This document shows, piece after piece, positions 58,451 to 64,000 of a stretch of 64,000 bases of DNA. The DNA comes from JAEUKA01 sp044228505 (GTDB taxonomy: Bacteria > Myxococcota_A > Polyangia > Palsa-1104 > JAEUJZ01): NCBI GenBank assembly GCA_044228505.1, contig JBGAUT010000002.1:248001-312000 (forward strand), in the 5' to 3' direction. Every line of letters begins with the position of its first letter. Positions within the stretch are counted from its first letter, which is position 1. A model generated the notes under the pieces. That model was not told where the DNA came from. It saw only the letters and a program-made list of their open reading frames with translations, and ran no database searches. Position numbers and translations under genes: made by a program.

Positions 58451-59551
58451 TTAGTACTTCAAGCGGTCTAGCTCACCGGCAATGAAGTCGGGGGCTAGGT
58501 GACTGTAGATGAGCGTCATTGCAATGTCGGCGTGACCTAGCAGCTTTTGCAAGGTCAGGATGTTGCCACCCTGCATGACAAACTGCGATGCGAAGGTGTG
58601 GCGGAGTGCGTGCCAGCCTCGCAAAAGGGCAGGGCAGTCGGCAGCCCGTAGGATCTGCGGGAGTCCATGGGTTGCGCGGCGGCTCGACATGCCCCAGATG
58701 CCTCGGTTGCGGACCGGGCAGACCAGCCGCTCGGTGGTTCGGGGACAGCGCGATTGCCAGTCGGTGAGCAGTGGAACCAGCGACTGCGGAAGTGGCAGGT
58801 GACGCGGCTTTCCTGACTTTGGTGCGAGCTGATAACTGCGCGAAACCGTGATTCGTCCGTGATGCAGGTCTAGATCTTGCCAGCGCAGACCAAAGATCTC
58901 GCCGCGTCGCAGTCCGAGCCGGAGCGCCAGAGCAATCGCGACCGCACGGCAGAAGGTCGTGGGCTCATCGGTGCTGCGTGCCTTTCGTTCTGACTCGCAG
59001 AGCAGTCGCCGTGCTTCCTCTTGGGACAGATATTCGAGCGAGTTCTCCCGACGGGGAAGCTCGACGCCTTGCGTCGGATTGCTCGGAAGGAGCCCTTGCC
59101 GAACCGCCCACGACAGACAGGTTCCAAGTGGTCGCAGTGCAGCGCGCACGGTGTTCGGCCGGTAGCGCTGGGCCAACAGATCACGCACACGCTCGATGTG
59201 AAGCCGTGACAGCGAGCCGATCGGGAGAGTGCCAAGGTGCGGCAAGCTCCGCCGAAGCGAGGTCTGGGCCGTTGCCCGATAGCGCTGCAAGTCCTTCACC
59301 TTGGGACTCCCAAACTCGGTGAGCCAGCGCTCGCACAGCTCGGCGACGGTCAGGGCTGGCTGGGGATCGGGTTCGATGAGCCCGGTCTTTCCACGCGCCA
59401 CCCGTGCTTCGATCTCCAGCAGCATCCGTTTGGCCAGCGCGTACGAAGGCTGATGACTGGCTCTCTGTTTGCGCTTGCCATCGAGGTCGACCCAGCGGAT
59501 GTACCAGCCGAGTACCCTGCCGTTCTTCTTCTTGCGGATGATGTCGCCCAT
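58451..59551 (-). CDS. Tyrosine recombinase / integrase
   Basis: 366 residues from ATG 59551 (an in-frame start at 59599 is possible). The catalytic residues are R215 (LGLRRGE), K245 or K248 in the hairpin, H314 and R317 (HALRHTF), H340 (LLGHADIAMT) and nucleophile Y349 (YSHL). The N-terminal basic segment GDIIRKKKNGRVLGWYIRW is the arm-binding strand domain of phage-like integrases. A GGGGG ribosome site lies 9 bp upstream of the start. Its 5-prime end faces a kinase gene remnant, as expected for an integrase next to its att site. Confidence 0.93.
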   Translation of the reverse strand: MGDIIRKKKNGRVLGWYIRWVDLDGKRKQRASHQPSYALAKRMLLEIEARVARGKTGLIEPDPQPALTVAELCERWLTEFGSPKVKDLQRYRATAQTSLRRSLPHLGTLPIGSLSRLHIERVRDLLAQRYRPNTVRAALRPLGTCLSWAVRQGLLPSNPTQGVELPRRENSLEYLSQEEARRLLCESERKARSTDEPTTFCRAVAIALALRLGLRRGEIFGLRWQDLDLHHGRITVSRSYQLAPKSGKPRHLPLPQSLVPLLTDWQSRCPRTTERLVCPVRNRGIWGMSSRRATHGLPQILRAADCPALLRGWHALRHTFASQFVMQGGNILTLQKLLGHADIAMTLIYSHLAPDFIAGELDRLKY

Positions 59552-59976
59552 CACCACGTGCCCCCGTAGCCATCGTATCACGACCCGTGCCCCGCCCATG
59601 CACCACCTAGGGCATGTAGGTTCTCCTCGAAGTTCTCTTCATGACCGGAAAGCGTGCACGGGAGTCCCGTGGCAAGTGCCCAGACAGACTAGGCTTTTTG
59701 CGAACGGCTCGCGGATGTACGACATCGGCGAACACCTGGGCGAAAAGTTTCTGACGATGGAACTCATCGAAGGTGCGCCGCTGTCCCAGATTCTGGGCGT
59801 CGAGCAAGGTAGCCCCCAAGCGCTGCCGGTGAACCGGGCCCTCCCGATCGTGATCGAGATCTGTGCTGGACTCCACGCCGCACACGAAATCGGAATCATT
59901 CATCGGGAACCCATGCTTCGAGCGAACGCATCGGAGCGTCGTTCCTCTCCGTCGGGAGATCGAGGAAATCGCGCCG
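59552..59976. other. 425-bp region between recombinase and histidine kinase genes
   Basis: Holds the kinase remnant (59700-59912) and, just before it, a perfect inverted repeat CACGGG-AGT-CCCGTG at 59657-59671 followed 24 bp later by a T-run. Beyond 59912 an ACGC/GCGT pair near 59926-59939 is visible. No intact gene is present. The inverted repeat could be a terminator or a recombinase-binding site. Confidence 0.6.
59700..59912 (+). pseudogene. Internal fragment of a Ser/Thr kinase gene ending at HRD
   Basis: Reads FANGSRMYDIGEHLGEKFLTMELIEGAPLSQIL, then LPIVIEICAGLHAAHEIGIIHRE, which is kinase subdomains IV to VIb of the Hanks family. Before about 59700 and after 59912 kinase similarity vanishes: the N-lobe is missing, and HRDLKPEN is replaced by HREPMLRANAS. 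The last matched bases, CATCGGGA followed by AC, mirror CACAGGGA followed by AC at the left edge of the 10.4-kb insertion. No matching 3-prime half was found in the window. Confidence 0.8.
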
Positions 59977-62286
59977 CTAGGTTGTTTTTGGAGACACCGT
60001 TTTGGGGGACGGCTCGTGGCTCGTGGCTCGTTTGGCGTTGACCCAGCGCTGAAGGATCGCACTCAAGGTCTTTAAGTCGACGGGCTTGTGCATGACATCG
60101 TCCATGCCGCACGACAGCACATCGAGGATGACTTCATCCATCGACTCACCGGTCAGCGCGATGATCGGTATGTGTTCAAATCGGCTGTCGGCCCGGATTT
60201 GCAACACGGCCTCTTTGCCATCCAGTTCCGGCATTTGTAGGTCCATCAGCACCACAACGTAGTGGTCGGGCGGATGATGGATCAGAAGCTGGATGGCTTC
60301 ATGGCCGGTGCTGGCAACGTCGCACTCGTAGCCGATGCGGCGCAGCATCTTCTGGGTGATGATCTGGTTGAGCTGGTTGTCCTCGGCGAGAAGGACCCGA
60401 TACCGTGCCCCAGTGGCACCCAAATCCGGGGACGAACCGGCTTGGGGTGGGGGAGGCTCGCTGCGGGGAAGTTCTGGCATGACTGGGCTCGAAGGGGTTA
60501 CACCGTGGCAGGTTGCGTTCAGCTCGTCACTTAGTTGCATTGTAACGCGCAAGCGGAAGGTGCTACCGACGCCTTTTTTGCTTTGACAGGACAGCTCGCC
60601 ACCGAGTAGTTGGGCGAGCTGTCGGCTGATCGCAAGACCCAGGCCGGTTCCGCCAAAGCGGGTCGAGATCGTCCCATCGGCCTGGGAAAAAGGCTGAAAC
60701 AGCGACGCTTGCTGGTCCTCATCGAGTCCGATTCCGGAGTCTTCGACCCGGAAATCGATCACCGCTTCCTCTGGTGACCGCTTGGGGCACTCGACGCGAA
60801 TCTCGACGTGACCATGATCGGTGAACTTGATTGCGTTGCCGACCAGGTTGACCAAGATCTGTTTCAGTCGAAGTCCATCCGAGTACAGCCTGTGGGGCAC
60901 TTCCGGCGCTACGGCCAGCGAAAACTTGAGCCCTTTGTGGGCCGCACTCAGCCAGAAAAGGTCGGCGATTGATGTGAGCAGCGAGCTCAGATCGAACGCG
61001 ACAGGCACGAGCTGCAACCGTCCGGCCTCGAGTTTAGAAAAGTCGAGCGTGTGATTGAGCAGCTCCAGCACATGCCGGGTGGCTTCATCGAGTTTGCGCA
61101 CCAGGTCGTGCTGCTGCGGCTCCAGCTTGCTGTCGGCAAGGAGTTGCGAGATGCCGATGACGGCAGACAGCGGAGTGCGGATCTCGTGACTTAGCGTGGC
61201 GACAAAGCGGCTCTTGGCCCGACTGGCGGCTAGCGCTGCCTCACGCGAGAGCAGGACTTCCTCTGCGACACGCTTTTGATCACTGATATCACGCAGCAGC
61301 AGCAAGTGTCCGGACTGCATTGCATCGGAGATCGGCTGGATATCGATCTGCACCCAGCGGACGGTGCGTTGGTCGGGATGCCTCTGTTCGATTTGAGCCA
61401 CCCGCTTGGGCTTGAGCGCCGCCACCACCGAAGGCCAGCAACCGAGCAGTGAGGCAATCGGTTGACCGAGCAGCTCGGTCCGTGTCGTGCCAACCAGATT
61501 CGCTGCCGCCGCGTTGCTATCGATGATCATCTGGGATTCATCGAGCACCAGCACCCCGACTTGGATGTGATCGAAGACCAGCTCCCGTGCCATCGGGACC
61601 AGACGCAGCGCTTGATACCGGAGCAGCGCCCACAAGATGCAGCTGATGCCGATGGCGGAGGTCACTGGGGCAAAGTCCCGATAGCCAGCGATCCGGATAT
61701 CAAACAGCGCCGTGAACACCGACACTGTGGGGATCGCCAAACCAATCAGAATGACGCCGGCTTGTCGACGAAACACACCGTGCTGCGCAAGTGTATAGAC
61801 GGCCATGGTCCCGATCGACAGCCCAACGAGTCCCACCATGTACGGCATCATCAGCCAGGCTGCCTGGCCAAACTCGTAGTGCAGTGCCGGGGTGGGCCAG
61901 CCGGGGATGATGCGGTGGCCGGTGGCGACGTAGTGATGCCAGGGGTTGGTGAAGGCCAGCACCGTCATCGCGATGGGCACAATCGAAAGCTGAAAGATCA
62001 GCCACGCGGGCAGCGGCTTGAGGCGGGTGTAATCGCGGACAAACAGTGCGAGCAGCAGCAGGGAGCTTAGGCTGGGCAGCCACTGAAAGTTGTCCCAGAA
62101 GATCTTGGAGGACAGGCCTTGGGCGAGTAGCTCTCCGATGTACCCAACAAGGTAGAGCGCCTGGCAGGCGAGCGCGCCAGCGAGAAATCGCGCACCTGGA
62201 AACTGCCTCCGTCGCCAAGTCAAAACAAGACACGCCAGGGTCACCAATAACGAGGCTTCGTATGGCGCTAGCCGGAGTAGGGGCAT
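59977..62286 (-). CDS. Hybrid histidine kinase with 7TM sensor, PAS, kinase and receiver domains
   Basis: 769 residues. Residues 1-225 hold about seven membrane helices of the 7TM histidine-kinase type. A PAS domain covers about 235-340. The dimerisation helix carries phospho-accepting H367 (LSHEIRTPL). The ATPase domain has N box LVNLVGNAIKFT, DSGIGLD and GTGLGLAI. A C-terminal receiver domain (about 628-750) has E635/D636 and phospho-acceptor D682 in LMDLQMPELDG. It therefore relays an unknown membrane or solute signal to an Hpt or histidine partner. It lies 85 bp downstream of thrS on the same strand. Confidence 0.93.
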   Translation of the reverse strand: MPLLRLAPYEASLLVTLACLVLTWRRRQFPGARFLAGALACQALYLVGYIGELLAQGLSSKIFWDNFQWLPSLSSLLLLALFVRDYTRLKPLPAWLIFQLSIVPIAMTVLAFTNPWHHYVATGHRIIPGWPTPALHYEFGQAAWLMMPYMVGLVGLSIGTMAVYTLAQHGVFRRQAGVILIGLAIPTVSVFTALFDIRIAGYRDFAPVTSAIGISCILWALLRYQALRLVPMARELVFDHIQVGVLVLDESQMIIDSNAAAANLVGTTRTELLGQPIASLLGCWPSVVAALKPKRVAQIEQRHPDQRTVRWVQIDIQPISDAMQSGHLLLLRDISDQKRVAEEVLLSREAALAASRAKSRFVATLSHEIRTPLSAVIGISQLLADSKLEPQQHDLVRKLDEATRHVLELLNHTLDFSKLEAGRLQLVPVAFDLSSLLTSIADLFWLSAAHKGLKFSLAVAPEVPHRLYSDGLRLKQILVNLVGNAIKFTDHGHVEIRVECPKRSPEEAVIDFRVEDSGIGLDEDQQASLFQPFSQADGTISTRFGGTGLGLAISRQLAQLLGGELSCQSKKGVGSTFRLRVTMQLSDELNATCHGVTPSSPVMPELPRSEPPPPQAGSSPDLGATGARYRVLLAEDNQLNQIITQKMLRRIGYECDVASTGHEAIQLLIHHPPDHYVVVLMDLQMPELDGKEAVLQIRADSRFEHIPIIALTGESMDEVILDVLSCGMDDVMHKPVDLKTLSAILQRWVNAKRATSHEPSPKTVSPKTT

Positions 62287-62371
62287 CAGCAGAAACAGCC
62301 TGGGGGCACAGCGTCATCGTACAACTCTGCCCCTGCGGCCGAAACCGCCCAATGCGCTGTCGACGAAACCG

Positions 62372-64000
62372 CTAGGACGGCAGATCTGCTCGGGTTTCGA
62401 TCTCGGTGGTGATGCGGGCGATGATGTCGGACAGGGGCAGTGCTTTCAGATCGACGCCGGAGCGCAAACGAACCGCCGCCGCACCCTGCTCTTGCTCGCG
62501 ATCACCGACGACCAGCATGTACGGGATCTTCTGAAGCTGCGCGTTGCGGATTTTCTTTTGCATCGACTCTCGCGAGTCATCAAGCTCGGCCCGAATGCCG
62601 CTGCCCAGGCCGTTGCGAAGCTGCACCGCCCCGAGCTTTTCGACGATCGACTGCGCGTAGGCGTTGTGACGATCGGCGATCGGCACCACCACCGCTTGCA
62701 GCGGCGCGAGCCAGGTGGGGAACGCGCCCGCGTAGTGCTCGATCAATACCGACATGAAGCGTTCGACCGAACCGAGGACCGCACGGTGTAGCATGACCGG
62801 ACGCCTCGGCTGGCCGTCCTCTGCGATGTACTTGAGGTCGAACCGCTCGGGCAGGTTGAAGTCGAGCTGAATCGTCGCAAGCTGCCACGCCCGATCGAGC
62901 GCATCCTTGGCGGTAAAGTCGATCTTCGGTCCATAAAACGCCGCCTCGCCCGCTTCCTCGATCCAGGTCACACCACGGGTACGTAGCACCGACCGTAGCT
63001 GCTCTTGTGCGCTTTCCCACATCTCTTTGGTGCCAAGGTACTTCTGCGGTTTTTCGGCATCCCACAGCGACAAGCGAATCGAGAGCTGCATCCCAAATGG
63101 GCGATAGAACGCGTCGATGATTTGGTAGATGCGCAGCGCCTCGTCCTGCACCTGTTCCGGTGTGCAAAAGACGTGGGCGTCGTCCTGGGTAATCATGCGA
63201 ACCCGCGACAGACCTTGCAGTGCACCGGGCAGCTCGTCGCGATAGACGCTGGTCACCTCGGACAGCCGGATCGGCAGGTCACGATAAGAGCGCTGACGGC
63301 ACGCGAAGATCTGCGTGTGATGCGGGCAGTTCATCGGCTTGATGCAGAACTCTTCGCCGCTCTTGCCTCGGACGTGGAACAGGTCTTCGTGGAACTTGTC
63401 CCAGTGACCAGAGGTCTTGTACAGGTCGTTCTTGGTGATGTGCGGAATCTGGACCCGCTTGTACCCAAGTGGCTCTTGCAGCCCCTGCACAAAATCTTCG
63501 AGGAGCCGTCGCAGCAAGGTGCCGCGTGGCGTAAACAGCGGCAGTCCCGGCCCAACCAAATCCGAGAACGTGAACAGATCCAGCTCCTGGCCGAGCCGCC
63601 GGTGATCGCGACGCTTGGCCTCTTCGATCATCTGGATGTGGCGATCGAGCTCCTCTGACGTTGGGAACGCGAGGCCGTAGATGCGCTGGAGCTGCGGGTT
63701 TCGCTCATCACCGCGCCAGTAGGCCCCGGCGACATTGGTTAGCTTGAATGCTCCGATTTCGGTCGTGATGGAGACGTGCGGGCCTCGGCACAGATCGACA
63801 AAGTCGCCGGTCTTGTAGAACGACACAGTCGCTGCGCCTGCGGTATCGACCACGCTGTCATCGCCGGTTTCTTTGGCAACAGCCGTCGAGCCCTTATCCC
63901 GCAGCAGGGTCAGTAGCTCGACTTTGTAGCGCTGGCCGCGCCGCTCCATTTCGGCGATGGCATCGTCAATGGGCAGCTCGACGCGCTCAAACGGGAGCTT
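62372..64000 (-). CDS. thrS: Threonyl-tRNA synthetase, 5-prime end beyond the window
   Basis: 542 residues visible; the reading frame is open to position 64000 (KLPFERVELPIDDAIAEMERRG). Editing-domain segment RGPHVSITTEIGAFKLTNVAGAYWRGDERNPQLQRIYG, class II motif 2 TSVYRDELPGALQGLSRVRMITQDDAHVFC, and the anticodon-binding end (ADRHNAYAQSIVEKL ... LRNGLGSGIRAELDD) are all typical. It charges tRNA-Thr. The N-terminal TGS domain is not in view. Cotranscription with the hybrid kinase is possible. Confidence 0.96.
   Translation of the reverse strand, partial: KLPFERVELPIDDAIAEMERRGQRYKVELLTLLRDKGSTAVAKETGDDSVVDTAGAATVSFYKTGDFVDLCRGPHVSITTEIGAFKLTNVAGAYWRGDERNPQLQRIYGLAFPTSEELDRHIQMIEEAKRRDHRRLGQELDLFTFSDLVGPGLPLFTPRGTLLRRLLEDFVQGLQEPLGYKRVQIPHITKNDLYKTSGHWDKFHEDLFHVRGKSGEEFCIKPMNCPHHTQIFACRQRSYRDLPIRLSEVTSVYRDELPGALQGLSRVRMITQDDAHVFCTPEQVQDEALRIYQIIDAFYRPFGMQLSIRLSLWDAEKPQKYLGTKEMWESAQEQLRSVLRTRGVTWIEEAGEAAFYGPKIDFTAKDALDRAWQLATIQLDFNLPERFDLKYIAEDGQPRRPVMLHRAVLGSVERFMSVLIEHYAGAFPTWLAPLQAVVVPIADRHNAYAQSIVEKLGAVQLRNGLGSGIRAELDDSRESMQKKIRNAQLQKIPYMLVVGDREQEQGAAAVRLRSGVDLKALPLSDIIARITTEIETRADLPS

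Noticed and set aside
59469..60041. 190-residue gene overlapping the recombinase start
   Set aside because: Only the central part (from about 59700) resembles anything, a kinase fragment; the first third overlaps the recombinase start and the end is unrelated.

Overview
The window is GC-rich, gene-dense DNA that looks like a Myxococcota (myxobacterial, Polyangia-like) chromosome. The evidence is a cysteine-rich secreted protein ending in a MYXO-CTERM-type tail (1248-2567), several Hanks-type Ser/Thr kinases (one with a zinc ribbon, one fused to an AAA/TPR regulator), GYF-like plus TPR proteins, lipoproteins with Cys-rich domains and low-complexity repeats, and an ECF sigma/FecR/envelope-protein module. 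Both ends cut genes: an unidentified protein on the left and threonyl-tRNA synthetase on the right.

Layout. 1-4.2 kb: partial gene, inorganic pyrophosphatase, VWA/MYXO-CTERM protein, folB and a lone tyrosine recombinase. 4.3-9.9 kb: small membrane proteins (LtrA, DUF962, MscS, a PAP2/sphingomyelin-synthase-like protein) and the envelope lipid pair uppS-cdsA, with a 121-bp imperfect palindrome between cdsA and the PAP2 gene. 9.9-18.1 kb: aminotransferase, outer-membrane barrel, lipoprotein, TrpB2, beta-propeller protein, zinc-ribbon kinase. 18.1-23.2 kb: ttcA, repeat-bearing lipoprotein, ECF sigma/FecR-TPR/envelope module. 23.2-34.1 kb: a Fe-S flavoprotein and a 1006-residue protein joining a degenerate cyclic-nucleotide-like domain, four [4Fe-4S] clusters and a di-haem membrane domain. 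Between them are a 21-bp iteron-like repeat array and ruvB. 34.1-35.7 kb: rpe, a ribbon-helix-helix protein and the first part of a kinase gene.

The most striking feature lies at 35.6-46.0 kb. A kinase gene is split inside the codons for its catalytic HRD motif by about 10.4 kb of DNA bounded by a perfect 11-bp direct repeat (GTTCACAGGGA). Removing one repeat plus the intervening DNA restores an exact in-frame 474-residue kinase. The inserted segment carries a second kinase fused to an ATPase, a squalene-hopene-cyclase-like enzyme, a phytoene-desaturase/HpnE-like flavoenzyme, a Baeyer-Villiger-type monooxygenase and a cupin, which together look like a triterpenoid-tailoring cassette. It encodes no visible recombinase. 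A second kinase remnant at 59.7-59.9 kb also stops at HRD, beside a tyrosine recombinase.

47-64 kb is mostly housekeeping: DUF3108 protein, lipid kinase, Sua5/YrdC, a Lon-like protease without a recognisable Walker A, a [4Fe-4S] uracil-DNA glycosylase, CBS protein, glmS, DUF2505 protein, recombinase, a hybrid histidine kinase and thrS. No rRNA, tRNA or CRISPR array was recognised. All assignments come from reading the sequence; no database search or structure prediction was run.
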